From the NCBI GenBank assembly GCA_965222835.1, contig CBDCUQ010000004.1, forward strand, positions 1,426,001 to 1,490,000: DNA of 64,000 bases, written 5' to 3'. Below are positions 44,658 through 55,888 of this stretch, piece by piece; the stretch's first letter is position 1; every line of letters starts with the position of its first letter. Under the pieces are notes generated by a model that saw nothing but the letters and a program-made list of their open reading frames with translations, did no database searches and was not told the origin of the DNA. The DNA is from CBDCUQ01 sp965222835 (lineage in GTDB: Bacteria > Pseudomonadota > Alphaproteobacteria > Rhizobiales > Hyphomicrobiaceae). Position numbers and translations under genes: made by a program.

Positions 44658-46874
44658 TTACGGCCGGCCTGCTTTGGCGCGGTCTTTACGCTCACGCTTC
44701 TCGTTACGATATGGCGTCCACTCCTGTACCCAGGGGCGGGCGCCGCGCCAGTCATTTACGCTTTGCACGCGAACCTGATGCGGCCCTTCCAGATAAATCG
44801 CGTGCGTGCCGCGCTTTCTCATGGCGAAGAAGTCGATGACCGTTCCGGTGCTGTTGCACCACGCGGGTTTGGGCATGGGTAAGATCAGTATATCCGCTCT
44901 TGTGCAATCGTCGGCGAGTGCTGCGGGGTGGCGCACGACGGCGACCTTGAGTTTGCCGAGCTTGCCCGTGCAGCCGACGCCGTCGCAGGTCCACCCGATT
45001 GCTTTTGCCGCCTCCTTCACAGTGCGTGCATCGCCATCATACTCAAGCCACCGCTTGGCTTCGAATTTCGCCGGCCGACCAGACGGGAAGACCAGCACGC
45101 CGTCCCCGTTGCGAAGCGCCACGAGCGCGCCGTCGCGCCCGGCAAGAAGATCGGGCCGCGCTTGGAAGGGAGAGAGTGCAAGCCCCAGCGCGATCGCGCC
45201 GATCCCGAGCAGCCGAAGCCGTGTGCGCCACAAGGCAAGCCACAGACCGCCGCCGACCATGAGAAGGAATGCCAACGTGGGAATAGCGGGTATGAATCCG
45301 ACCGCCCCTGGCAATGCAGCGACGTGCCCGGCAGTCGCCGAGATGGCCTCGATACCCCATCCCATAACCTTCAACGGACCTGCCTCCCACCCGAACGGCA
45401 TTGCCAGTAGCGTCATCAAGGCCGCCGGCATGACGATCAGGTTGCACAAGGGAATGGCGATGAGGTTGGCGAGTACGGCAAACTGCTGGCTCTTATGAAA
45501 GTGATACGCGGCGAACGGGGCCACGGCCGCACTGGCAACGAGCGTGGAGACGACGATGCCCCAGAAGAATAGGGTCAGGCTGCGCGCAACGTCCGGACTG
45601 CGCGTGGGGTCGAGGTTCAGGTGCCCGCGGGCGCCTTCGTACGCCGCAACAAGAGATACAACGGCGGCATACGACATCTGAAATCCGGCGTCGCCGAGGC
45701 TTTCGGGCATGACGACGAGGATCGCGAGTGCAGAGAGCGCCACATTGCGTAAGGAGAGTGCTGGCCGATCGAGCAAGACGGCGAGCAACATGATGGTGCA
45801 CATAAGCCAAGAGCGCACGGTCGGTACGGACCAGCCAGAGATCAAGAGGTAGCCGAAGGCCGCGACGATGGCGGTCGCGGCGGCCCACTTCTTGATGGGG
45901 TAGCGCAAGGCGATGTTTGGTACTGCCGCGAGCAGGCTTCGCACGAAGAGGAACACCGCTCCGGCCATGATCGCCATATGCAGGCCGGAGATGGACAACA
46001 TGTGCAACAATCCGGAGTCCCGGTACACGGTGTTGGTTTCGTCCGAAATGGCGCCGCGCTCGCCGGTGATCAACGCGTTAGCGATTGCGCCCGTTTCCCC
46101 TGGGAGCGCCGCCGTAATTCGCACGCCGATTTGTTGGCGCAGGCGCTCGACGCGGGCGCGCCACTCAAGACCACGCTTTTCCGGAACAACGTGCTCATCA
46201 CGTGTTGGCTTGGCCAAGGAATAGCCGACGGCACCTAAGCCCGCATACCAGGCTCGGCGGCCGAAGTCGTAATCACCGGGCAGAGATGGACTGGCTGGAG
46301 GAGACAATCGCGCTTTGAGACGGATTGCTTCGCCGGGCCGCAACCCCTCGAGCACCTGGAGCGTGCGCACGCGCACCCGATGCGGGCGTTTTTCCGCCGG
46401 CACATCGCCGAGTTCCGTTACGCGCAAGGTGATGCGCTGGCCGCGACTGGGGCGTGGCTCGATAAGCTCAACGACACCCCGCACCTCGACCGACCACAGA
46501 CTGCGTTCCAGGATCGGTGCCCGCACCCACTCCGTTCTCATCTTGGCAAGAGAGAAGCCGCTCGCGACGGCGAGGAGGGCGGCAAGTCCCACACGGACGG
46601 CGTAGGGCCGGCGGCCGGAGGCGAGCCAAGCCGCGAAAACAAGCGCCGGAAGCGCCAATGCCAGTCCCGGTCCCGGCTCCGTGCCAAGACTGAAATAGAG
46701 TGCAATCCCCGTACCAAGGAGAACAGGAAGCCACAGAAAGAGGCGCGAACGCTCTTGATCCAGCGTCTCTGAGAGTCGTCCGGCAACCGCTTGAATTCTA
46801 TCGAGGCCCCGCGACACAGCGCCCCGGCGCCGGGTGGTTTCTTCGTGCGGATCGCTTTCTAAGTCGGTTGCCAT
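44658..46874 (-). CDS. comEC: ComEC/Rec2 family DNA-uptake channel protein
   Basis: A 738-residue polytopic inner-membrane protein. It has an N-terminal DUF4131 domain (about 50-210), a central Competence domain with about eight helices (SGLLHMLSISGLHMAIMAGAVFLFVRSLL and following), and a degenerate beta-lactamase-like C-terminus with no HxHxDH metal motif (GRDGALVALRNGDGVLVFPSG). In transforming bacteria it carries single-stranded DNA across the membrane. Alphaproteobacterial members usually lack the metal site. It is divergent from gltX. No other competence genes are in the window. Confidence 0.92.
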   Translation of the reverse strand: MATDLESDPHEETTRRRGAVSRGLDRIQAVAGRLSETLDQERSRLFLWLPVLLGTGIALYFSLGTEPGPGLALALPALVFAAWLASGRRPYAVRVGLAALLAVASGFSLAKMRTEWVRAPILERSLWSVEVRGVVELIEPRPSRGQRITLRVTELGDVPAEKRPHRVRVRTLQVLEGLRPGEAIRLKARLSPPASPSLPGDYDFGRRAWYAGLGAVGYSLAKPTRDEHVVPEKRGLEWRARVERLRQQIGVRITAALPGETGAIANALITGERGAISDETNTVYRDSGLLHMLSISGLHMAIMAGAVFLFVRSLLAAVPNIALRYPIKKWAAATAIVAAFGYLLISGWSVPTVRSWLMCTIMLLAVLLDRPALSLRNVALSALAILVVMPESLGDAGFQMSYAAVVSLVAAYEGARGHLNLDPTRSPDVARSLTLFFWGIVVSTLVASAAVAPFAAYHFHKSQQFAVLANLIAIPLCNLIVMPAALMTLLAMPFGWEAGPLKVMGWGIEAISATAGHVAALPGAVGFIPAIPTLAFLLMVGGGLWLALWRTRLRLLGIGAIALGLALSPFQARPDLLAGRDGALVALRNGDGVLVFPSGRPAKFEAKRWLEYDGDARTVKEAAKAIGWTCDGVGCTGKLGKLKVAVVRHPAALADDCTRADILILPMPKPAWCNSTGTVIDFFAMRKRGTHAIYLEGPHQVRVQSVNDWRGARPWVQEWTPYRNEKRERKDRAKAGRP

Positions 46875-46968
46875 TCCGCGCGCCCACCCCGCTTGGACTT
46901 ACCCGGGGGCCAACCCTGTGCTACATGCGCCGCCAATATCAGACTTCACGACCACTGGCCGAATATCT

Positions 46969-48510
46969 ATGACTAAAACATCCGCAAGCGGCGGCGCAAA
47001 GCCCGTCGTGCGCTTTGCCCCTTCGCCCACGGGATACTTGCATATCGGAGGGGCGCGCACAGCGCTCTTTAACTGGCTTTATGCGCAGCACACAGGCGGG
47101 CGCTACTTATTGCGGATTGAGGATACAGACCGCGAGCGCAACAATCCTGCGGCTGTTGCGGCCATTCTCGACGGGCTCAAGTGGCTGGAGCTCGATTGGG
47201 AGGGGGAGGCGGTCTCGCAGTTCGCAAACGCCGAACGGCACCGCGCCGTGGCGCTGAAGCTTCTGAGAACGGGCAAGGCCTATCGCTGCTACTGTACGCC
47301 CGCCGAGATCGAGGCCGCGCGCGAAAAGGCCAGAGCCGCAGGGCGCCCGCAGATTTTTCAATCGCCCTGGCGAGATCGCGAAGAGAGTGAAGCACCAAAG
47401 GATGCGAAGCCCGCGGTGCGCCTCAAAGCGCCGCGCGAAGGTGAGACGGTGATCGAGGACGTGGTGCAAGGGCGCACAGTCTTCCAGAACAAAGACCTTG
47501 ACGATCTCATCATTCTCCGCTCGGACGGCACGCCGACGTACAATCTTGCGGTCGTGGTCGACGATCACGACATGGCGGTCACACATGTCATCCGCGGTGT
47601 CGACCATCTGACGAACTCGGCGCGGCAAAGCCAGATCTATGCGGCGATGGGATGGACCCTGCCGACTTTTGCGCATGTGCCGCTCATTCACGGCGCGGAT
47701 GGTGCCAAGCTTTCGAAGCGTCATGGCGCCCAGGGCGTCGAAGATTATCGCGCTATGGGCTATCTGCCGGACGCGCTCAGAAATTATCTCGTCCGGCTCG
47801 GCTGGAGCCATGGCGATGACGAGATTATGTCGACGGATCAGTTGATCGAATGGTTTGACATCAAAGATATCAACAAATCGGCTGCGCGTTTTGATTTCAA
47901 AAAGCTCGATGATCTCAATGCGCATTACATCCGGCAGACGTCTGAGGACGTGTTGCTCGACCGTATCAAATCTATGTTGGGGCATCTTGACTTCGTCGCT
48001 CTTGTTGACCTGGCCGTCGATCCTAAGGCGCCGCCCCGATCGGATGTTGCACTGGCCAAATCCGTCATGGCCCAACTTGACGGTGTGAAAACGGGGGCTG
48101 ACCTTGCCGGTCGGTTCGAGAAGGCGGGATGGGGCAAGCTGGCCGGTGCCCTGCCGTCATTGAAGGCGCGTGCGAAAACGCTTTGTGAGATGGTCGATGG
48201 CGCGCTTTATCTGGTTGCCGAACGCCCGTTGAAGGCAGACGAGAAGGCCAAATCACTGCTCAACGAAGAGGCCCAAAAGGCGATTGGCGCGCTTATTTCG
48301 CGCTTCGACGGGCTCGATGAGTGGACGGCGGCGACGCTCGAAGCTGAAGTTCGCGCATACGTCGAAGACTCCGGTACCAAGCTCGGCAAGGTGGCCCAAC
48401 CGCTGCGGGCAGCGCTCACGGGCCGGACCGTATCGCCACCCGTGTTTGACGTGATGGCTGTGCTTGGCCGCGAGGAGGCTTTGGCACGTTTGAAGGATCA
48501 GGCGGGCTGA
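46969..48510 (+). CDS. gltX: Glutamyl-tRNA synthetase
   Basis: A 513-residue class I synthetase. The HIGH-type motif is in FAPSPTGYLHIGGARTALFNWL and the KMSKS-type motif in GAKLSKRHGAQGVEDY. It shows the alphaproteobacterial RIEDTDRERN and CYCTPAEIEAAREKARAAG segments. The start at 46969 is chosen because homologues begin close to VVRFAPSPTG. The longer frame to 46834 overlaps the divergent comEC start. gltA follows after 258 bp. Confidence 0.96.
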   Translation: MTKTSASGGAKPVVRFAPSPTGYLHIGGARTALFNWLYAQHTGGRYLLRIEDTDRERNNPAAVAAILDGLKWLELDWEGEAVSQFANAERHRAVALKLLRTGKAYRCYCTPAEIEAAREKARAAGRPQIFQSPWRDREESEAPKDAKPAVRLKAPREGETVIEDVVQGRTVFQNKDLDDLIILRSDGTPTYNLAVVVDDHDMAVTHVIRGVDHLTNSARQSQIYAAMGWTLPTFAHVPLIHGADGAKLSKRHGAQGVEDYRAMGYLPDALRNYLVRLGWSHGDDEIMSTDQLIEWFDIKDINKSAARFDFKKLDDLNAHYIRQTSEDVLLDRIKSMLGHLDFVALVDLAVDPKAPPRSDVALAKSVMAQLDGVKTGADLAGRFEKAGWGKLAGALPSLKARAKTLCEMVDGALYLVAERPLKADEKAKSLLNEEAQKAIGALISRFDGLDEWTAATLEAEVRAYVEDSGTKLGKVAQPLRAALTGRTVSPPVFDVMAVLGREEALARLKDQAG

Positions 48511-48768
48511 GCAGATTGAGGTCCTGACCGCCGGAACTCCGGTCGGAAGAAATTCTCGTTTTCTCTGAAGGTTAGAACTCTGGAGGAGAGAAATTTGCCT
48601 TACGGATGACGACCAAGGTCACATTTGATTGGGCTGTTTAAACGTCTTCGTAACGTGTAGAGTGCAGTGCAACATCGTGTGCCGGCCAGTTTGGCCTGCC
48701 GTTTCCGGGGCGATCCGGCCACGTCCCTGTCAGGCTGCGATCGAGATGCCAAGAAGAGGAAGCAACTG

Positions 48769-50085
<1,317 letters not shown>

Positions 50086-50112
50086 CTTTTCTGCCTGACA
50101 AGCGGCACAACG

Positions 50113-50149
50113 AGGCGTCTGGCCCCAGCTCAGGGATTGGGCGCCTTTT
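50113..50149 (+). terminator. Terminator of gltA
   Basis: AGGCGTCT pairs with GGGCGCCT (8 bp with G-U pairs) and is followed by TTTT, 27 bp after the gltA stop and before the convergent surface-protein gene. Confidence 0.75.
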
Positions 50150-50250
50150 GCATTGGGGCGAACCGCCATTGTGCTCGGGCTCGCCGAAGATAGAGGGCCG
50201 ACGGATTTCTCCGCCCGCCCTTTAGCGTTTTGCTGTGACTACGTCTCTGC

Positions 50251-53200
50251 TCAGGATGGCGTGAGACACTTGCCTTTCTTCCACTTGCCGCCGCGCTGTT
50301 TGCATTGCTGCTTGGGCGACGGACCAGTCACGCACTTACCGTTCTTCCACTTGCCGCCGCGCTGTTTGCATTGCTGCTTGGGCGACGGACCAGTCACGCA
50401 CTTGCCGTTCTTCCACTTGCCGCCCTTCTGCTTGCATTGCTGCTTGGGCGACGGACCAGTCACGCACTTGCCGTTCTTCCACTTGCCGCCCTTCTGCTTG
50501 CATTGCTGCTGAGGCGACGGACCGGTCACGCATTTGCCGTTCTTCCACTTGCCACCTTTCTTCTTGCATTGCTCAGCCGGGCTCGGAGGGAAGGTGCACT
50601 TCTTGCCATTCCACTTGCCGCCCTTCTTTTTGCACTGCTCTGCTGGCGTAGGGCCAGTGATGCACTTGCCGTTCTTCCACTTCCCACCTTTCTTTTTGCA
50701 TTCCTCTTTGGGACTCGGCGGCATGATGCATGTCCTGCCATTCCACGTGCCGCCCTTCTTCTTGCACTGCTCGGCTGGGCTCGGTGGCAGGACGCATTTG
50801 CCTTTCCGCCACTTACCGCCCTTCTTCTTGCACTCCTCTTTGGGACTCGGCGGCATGACGCACGTCTTGCCATTCCACGTGCCGCCCTTCTTCTTGCATT
50901 GCTCGGCTGGGCTCGGTGGCAGGACGCATTTGCCTTTCCGCCACTTGCCGCCTTTCTTCTTGCACTCCTCTTTGGGATCCGGTGGGAGGATGCACGTCCG
51001 GCCGCTCCAGGTGCCGCCCTTCTTCTTGCACTGCTCGGCCGGGTCGGGCGGGAGGATGCACTTGCCGCGCTTCCACTTGCCGCCTTTGTTCTTGCACTCC
51101 TCCTTGGGATCCGGCGGAAGGATGCACGTCCGGCCGTTCCAGGTGCCGCCCTTCTTCTTGCACTCCTTGATCGGGTCGGGTTCGATGATGCATTTGCCGT
51201 GGCTCCACCGGCCACCCTTCATCTCGCATTCCTCGATCGGATCCGGCGGGAAGATGCACTTGCCCTTCTTCCACTTACCGCCCCTCTTCTTGCACTCCTT
51301 GATCGGATCTGGCGGCAGAATGCACTTGCCGTGATACCACTCACCGCCGAGCTTCCTGCACTCTTTCTCCGGGTCGTGGTCCGGCACGCATTCGCCATGG
51401 AAGTAGTGCCACCTCGGCGGACATTGCGGCCACTCGGGCACGCACTTGCCGTAACGATTGCGCTCGTAGCCGCGTTTGCAGACGCAGCGGCCGAATGTCG
51501 TACGCTTCTCGTTGGGGCCAGGGATGCAGATGACGATCACCGGAACACAGCGACCAAGGTCGTCACGCTCAAATCCGGGCAAACACGCGCACCAACCGTC
51601 TCGTGTACGGTACTCGCGGGGTCCCGGAATGCACACCTCAGCGATGGGTACGCAGATGCCGTAGGAATCCCGTTCGTAGCCGTCGCGGCAATAACAGTAG
51701 CCGCGCGAGGACCGATACTCATTCGGGCCCGGAATACAGAGCTCGCGTTCAGGGACGCAGAGTCCGCGATCGTCGCGTTCGTAGCCATCCTTACAATAGC
51801 AGTTGCCTTTGGACGAGCGATATTCGTTCGGACCCGGTATGCACCTGTCAGGGTCGGGCACGGGGTCGACGATGATGCGGACGCACTCGCCATCACGGCG
51901 GCGGTATCCGGATTTGCAGACGCATTGACCGGACGACGTGCGGTACTCGTTCGGACCGGGCACGCACTGTTCTTCGCCCTCACACGTGAACGTTTCGCTG
52001 TTCCACGTCGTGCCGGGCTCGCACGGGCATTTGCCACTTCTCGGAATGGGATTGCCATCGGGGCAGGTCTCGCGGTCCGGTGGTTCGACCGGATCAATCG
52101 GTTGGCAGGTTCCGTCGCGTTCGCGTGTAAAGCCTTCCTGACAGACGCAGGCACCCGATGCGGACTGGAATTCGCCGTCACCTGGCGCTTCGCACGTCGG
52201 CTTCTCTTGGCACTTCGGCGAGTTCACCGGGCTTGAGACGCTGTCGGTGTCATCGTGGCCAAGTTGATTGAAGCGCGTACCGGCAAGCGGGAACGACATA
52301 TGTACCGTATTCTGCACGGTGCATTGGTCAGCGGTCGGGATCGTTGCCTTGATCTCGAGCGTGACGCTGTGCAGGCCGGGCTTGTCGGGTGCCGCAAACT
52401 CGACCTTATCCTTGGTGCAGAGATAGTCCGCACCGCCGCCTGAACAGTTCCAGCCATCGGAGAAGGTGACCGAGGTCGGTGCAGCTGAGAAGCTGTCTTC
52501 GATGTTGATCGGACCCGTGTAGGGGTCGGGACCCATGTTTCTGACCGTCACGTTATAGGTGCACGTCTTGCTGCCTGGTGCATCCGTGCAGGAGACGATC
52601 TTCTTTTCGGTCTTAAGGTTTGTTGGATCGCACGCGACGCTCACCGTACCGTCCGGATTGAGAGTTGCGATCAGAGCCGTGTTGTGGGTCGCGTTGGCGG
52701 TATCGTCGCCACCCAGGATGTTCCAAGGTGCGCCAACCGGAGCCGTGATGGCAACCGTGTTCGGCACCTGGCATGTTGGTTCGGTGAGGAGCGCCGGGAT
52801 CTGGATGGTTGCCTTCAGCGTGAACGTGTCGCCGGGTGCGATTGGGATCGCGGCCGGACTTGTGCACGTGGAGACCGGAGGGCCGCCCGCACATGGCCAG
52901 TTCGGATCGAGGAAGAGATTGCTGCCCGGAGGCGTCGTCTCATCGATGGTGATTACATTATTGAACGGCGACGGACCGTCGTTCTTGATGTTGATCTCGT
53001 ACTCGCACGAGGCAACGCCAGTGCCGATGCTGGAATCACACGTGTCACCGATGTTCGACTTCGAAATGATGAGATTGGACTGCGGCGGTGGATTACCCGC
53101 CTTCACCCAATGGCACGCGGGATTAGCCGGTGAGCCAAAGCCGGGGCCACCAGGACCGCCAGGCGATGGGAACGGTCCACCGGGTGGCGCAAAGCCCGGA

Positions 53201-55548
53201 TCAAACGCTGCAAAGCAGTTCTGCGCCCAGTAGCTCGGAGGCGCGGCCGGCATAGTGACCACGACCGAATAGTCTTGCGTATCACCCGGCGCAATCGACA
53301 CGGGGACGACGCAGGTGAAGGGAAGCGCTGCTGGGTTGCCACCGTTACAGTTGAGATCGGTTGCTGTGATGGGCGCTGCGACGCCGGCGCCGCCCACGAA
53401 CATCGAATCCGAAATCTGAACGTCGCCAGTAAATGTCTTGGTACCACCGTTGCTGATGGTCATGACGAACTTGCATGGATCGCCGGGGTTGCACGCATCA
53501 TCGCCTGTCTTATTGATGATCAGGCCAGATAGTCCGGTCGCGCCTTCCGCGCACGCAATGCCGCCAAAGGGCGCAAGCAGAGCGGCGCAGTTGCGGAATC
53601 CGCCGTTTCCGGCTGCCGCGAGAGGTGCGGTATCGACCTGGACATCGACAAAGCGAGTCATGCCTGGAAGAACGATGCCGGCCGGCAGGACACATTGGAA
53701 CGCGGTTGTTGGAACGGGGCTACAAAGCCAGTCGGGTGCGTCGGGGGTGAATCCAACGATGGGCACGTCTTGGCCTGCGTCAGGCCCAGCCAGAATGGTC
53801 GACGTATCTGAGATGGTCACCGGCGACCACGGATCGAGGCCAATATTTGTCACCGAAATGCGGCAGGTGATGACCCCACCAATGAGGCCCGGGAAGCACT
53901 CCTTTTGAATGTACATGCCGGGAATTTTTTCCGGCGGCTCAGGCGACACGGGAGGCCATTCCGGTAATGGCCGGTCGCCTTCTGAGATGGATTCGCCGTC
54001 GCAGGGCGCGAACGTGGCAATTGAACCGACGTAGCCATGCGCCTTCTCGTCGCCCTCCCGCTCGTCGCTTGCCGTGTACCAAGCCCCTTCCGGAGGCTCT
54101 AGTTCCGTTTCGCGGACTTCGCGAAAATCACCTTGGAGTGCGGTGGAGCCGGACCTCGGCCCAGCGCCGGACATGCTTTGGCCATTCGTTTTATCCTGGC
54201 CTTGCAAGCCGTGCACGGTTCTCTCACCGCCGGAAATCAAGTGCTCGCCGGTCGTCCAAAGCGTTTGCCGGCATTTGTCGTAATCGATGTTGCCGTCGCT
54301 GTCGTAGCCATAGCCCAGTGCAAGGCCGCCGTTGGTGGCGCGGTGCACGGGCTCTTCGCCCACTGCGTATTCCTCGGGAGATTCGACCCAGGCACTGTCC
54401 TCTTGGCTCCAGGTGTAACGCAGAACCGATGATTTCTGCGGCCGGGCGAATGTCGTATACTCGTAGCTGCCGGCCGTATCGCCGCGTTGCGTGACGTACA
54501 TGGTTTCCGGGCCGTCGAAGGCGATGCCGGTGATCATATTGTTGTTGGGCGTTCCGGTGACGTCGACCTCTAGGCGCGCGTCTTCCAGGAAGCTACCGTC
54601 AACACGCAGACCGACCGACCAAACGACCGGGCCATCTGCGACGGAGTAATACAGCCGATCGTTCTCGGCCGCGAGCGCCACGACGCGGCGGCGCTTGTCG
54701 GCGTAACCCCACGTTTCGGGGTTCTCGACATCGAATTCGGGGCTTTCGAGGAACATGCGTCCCGTGCCGTCCCAGGCAACGGGATCAAGGCCCGCGTTCG
54801 GGCGGCCATTGGTGCCGTGGTCGTAGAGCGCCATTTCGCGGCCGGCCATGTCCAGCATATGGATCTTGCCGGTTTCAAGATTGGCCACGTAGAGGCGTTG
54901 TGCGAGCGCATCAAAGGCGATGCCGCCGAGACCTGGTCCGGCGTTCTCGAGGTCTCCGCTAATAATGTTGGAGAAAAGCGAGATCTCTTTTGTGGTTCCG
55001 TCGATCTTCCAGATCGTGCCCGGTCCACCGCCTCTTTCCTTACCCCACTGACCCGGCATCCATTGGGCGCCGGGCTCACCTTTTGCCAGGCGAATTGTAT
55101 CGCCATCGCGGTCGCCGACGATTTGCAAACCGTAGAGGGAGGAGGCGCCAACATAAATATTGGGGGGCTGATCAGAGGTAAGACTATCGAGTGCAACGCC
55201 GAAGACCTGCCCGATGTCACGGGCCTTGAAGCTAAGCCTGGCCTCGACATCGGCAATTTCGCCTGTGCCCGGCGTGCCGAGATTGGAGAGATCGTAGATG
55301 TTGAGTGAAACACCGTCCTGATCAATAAGAGTCACATCGAGAGGATGGACCTTCTTAGGGACATCGGCGTCGGTTTTGGCACCTGAAAATTGCGTGACAG
55401 CCGCGTCGCCCCGGCTCATCACCGCCTCGGCTGCGGAGACCGGCGTAACAGACGCGGCATGGCCGATCCATATAGCGAAGAGGGATATTGCGACCTGCGC
55501 AGGGCCTTTGCCGAAAAACCGCTGGAACTTGCTTGGATACTTACTCAT
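50251..55548 (-). CDS. Giant exported protein: propeller-like N-terminus, DUF11 domains, EGF-like repeats, Cys/Lys repeats
   Basis: A 1765-residue protein starting at the ATG at 55548, which has GGGGAGAGGG upstream (the ORF itself opens at 55737). In order: a signal peptide (ISLFAIWIGHAASVTPVSA); about 450 residues with short Gly/Asp-rich strand repeats suggesting a beta-propeller (GGIAFDALAQRLYVANLETGKIHMLD, TGIAFDGPETMYVTQ); about four DUF11-like beta domains (LIISKSNIGDTCDSS, YNVTVRNMGPDPYTG); six to eight EGF-like Cys units (CIPGPNEYRSSRGYCYCRDG); and 17 tandem 22-residue units of pattern P..ECKKKGGKWKxGKC..PPS. It is probably a large surface or secreted structural protein. The final repeats are the most alike, a sign of recent expansion. 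No membrane anchor or sorting signal is seen at the C-terminus. Confidence 0.8.
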   Translation of the reverse strand: MSKYPSKFQRFFGKGPAQVAISLFAIWIGHAASVTPVSAAEAVMSRGDAAVTQFSGAKTDADVPKKVHPLDVTLIDQDGVSLNIYDLSNLGTPGTGEIADVEARLSFKARDIGQVFGVALDSLTSDQPPNIYVGASSLYGLQIVGDRDGDTIRLAKGEPGAQWMPGQWGKERGGGPGTIWKIDGTTKEISLFSNIISGDLENAGPGLGGIAFDALAQRLYVANLETGKIHMLDMAGREMALYDHGTNGRPNAGLDPVAWDGTGRMFLESPEFDVENPETWGYADKRRRVVALAAENDRLYYSVADGPVVWSVGLRVDGSFLEDARLEVDVTGTPNNNMITGIAFDGPETMYVTQRGDTAGSYEYTTFARPQKSSVLRYTWSQEDSAWVESPEEYAVGEEPVHRATNGGLALGYGYDSDGNIDYDKCRQTLWTTGEHLISGGERTVHGLQGQDKTNGQSMSGAGPRSGSTALQGDFREVRETELEPPEGAWYTASDEREGDEKAHGYVGSIATFAPCDGESISEGDRPLPEWPPVSPEPPEKIPGMYIQKECFPGLIGGVITCRISVTNIGLDPWSPVTISDTSTILAGPDAGQDVPIVGFTPDAPDWLCSPVPTTAFQCVLPAGIVLPGMTRFVDVQVDTAPLAAAGNGGFRNCAALLAPFGGIACAEGATGLSGLIINKTGDDACNPGDPCKFVMTISNGGTKTFTGDVQISDSMFVGGAGVAAPITATDLNCNGGNPAALPFTCVVPVSIAPGDTQDYSVVVTMPAAPPSYWAQNCFAAFDPGFAPPGGPFPSPGGPGGPGFGSPANPACHWVKAGNPPPQSNLIISKSNIGDTCDSSIGTGVASCEYEINIKNDGPSPFNNVITIDETTPPGSNLFLDPNWPCAGGPPVSTCTSPAAIPIAPGDTFTLKATIQIPALLTEPTCQVPNTVAITAPVGAPWNILGGDDTANATHNTALIATLNPDGTVSVACDPTNLKTEKKIVSCTDAPGSKTCTYNVTVRNMGPDPYTGPINIEDSFSAAPTSVTFSDGWNCSGGGADYLCTKDKVEFAAPDKPGLHSVTLEIKATIPTADQCTVQNTVHMSFPLAGTRFNQLGHDDTDSVSSPVNSPKCQEKPTCEAPGDGEFQSASGACVCQEGFTRERDGTCQPIDPVEPPDRETCPDGNPIPRSGKCPCEPGTTWNSETFTCEGEEQCVPGPNEYRTSSGQCVCKSGYRRRDGECVRIIVDPVPDPDRCIPGPNEYRSSKGNCYCKDGYERDDRGLCVPERELCIPGPNEYRSSRGYCYCRDGYERDSYGICVPIAEVCIPGPREYRTRDGWCACLPGFERDDLGRCVPVIVICIPGPNEKRTTFGRCVCKRGYERNRYGKCVPEWPQCPPRWHYFHGECVPDHDPEKECRKLGGEWYHGKCILPPDPIKECKKRGGKWKKGKCIFPPDPIEECEMKGGRWSHGKCIIEPDPIKECKKKGGTWNGRTCILPPDPKEECKNKGGKWKRGKCILPPDPAEQCKKKGGTWSGRTCILPPDPKEECKKKGGKWRKGKCVLPPSPAEQCKKKGGTWNGKTCVMPPSPKEECKKKGGKWRKGKCVLPPSPAEQCKKKGGTWNGRTCIMPPSPKEECKKKGGKWKNGKCITGPTPAEQCKKKGGKWNGKKCTFPPSPAEQCKKKGGKWKNGKCVTGPSPQQQCKQKGGKWKNGKCVTGPSPKQQCKQKGGKWKNGKCVTGPSPKQQCKQRGGKWKNGKCVTGPSPKQQCKQRGGKWKKGKCLTPS
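50254..51375 (-). repeat. 17 tandem 66-bp repeats in the surface-protein gene
   Basis: Seventeen in-frame 66-bp units encode the motif (D/S)Pxx(E/Q)CKxKGG(K/T)W(K/N)xxxCxxPP with two Cys, one Trp and many Lys. Units alternate two types in the middle (PAEQCKKKGGTWNG and PKEECKKKGGKWRK). The last five are near-identical (SPKQQCKQKGGKWKNGKCVTGP type). The pattern implies duplication of pairs, then of single units at the 3' end, probably by replication slippage. Confidence 0.92.
51376..52200 (-). repeat. EGF-like Cys-rich protein repeats in the surface-protein gene
   Basis: This block encodes six to eight units of roughly 34-40 residues with the pattern CxPGPNEYR(S/T)..GxCxCxxGYxRDxxGxCVP. Four Cys per unit recur at fixed spacing. 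The middle three units are very close copies. They resemble EGF-like or TIL-like disulfide modules and lie directly before the 66-bp repeat block. Confidence 0.8.
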
Positions 55549-55888
55549 ACGCCCTCTCCCCACTTGCCAATTCGAGCGTAGCAGAAAAAAGGCGAGCCGG
55601 ACCAGCATGGAACGATCGCTCCACGCCACAGTAAGTGCAGACATGCACGTTCTCCATAGTAGGGCGCCCGACGCATCACGTCTGCCCTTCCCGGCGTGGG
55701 GGCATTGTGATTGTGTGGCCGGACGCATGCCGTCCAATTTTCAGGATGGACCGATGGACGGCGACGGTCTGTTCCCAGGGGAACACGCCGTCAAATAATT
55801 GGGGGAGCTTCTAATCTTGATGCTGACGTTCGCGTCTGGCTGCCGCGCGCGTTATTGCGGACCCAGCATCGGCGGCCGCTCTGGAGGT
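55549..55888. other. Intergenic region upstream of the giant surface-protein gene
   Basis: 340 bp lie between the start of the surface-protein gene and the stop of the beta-glucan synthase gene, both minus strand. Its first 190 bp are open in the frame of the surface protein. I regard them as leader since the signal peptide begins only at 55548. No clear promoter or terminator is visible. Confidence 0.4.

Noticed and set aside
50254..51375. Regular 66-bp repeats considered as a CRISPR array
   Set aside because: The repeats are contiguous, in frame and without unique spacers, and they encode a clear protein motif.
50305..52236. 643-codon ORF antisense to the Cys-Lys repeat region
   Set aside because: It is a mirror of the 66-bp and EGF-like repeats (Leu/Ala/Arg-rich translation) with no start context. 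The minus-strand protein has signal peptide and domains.
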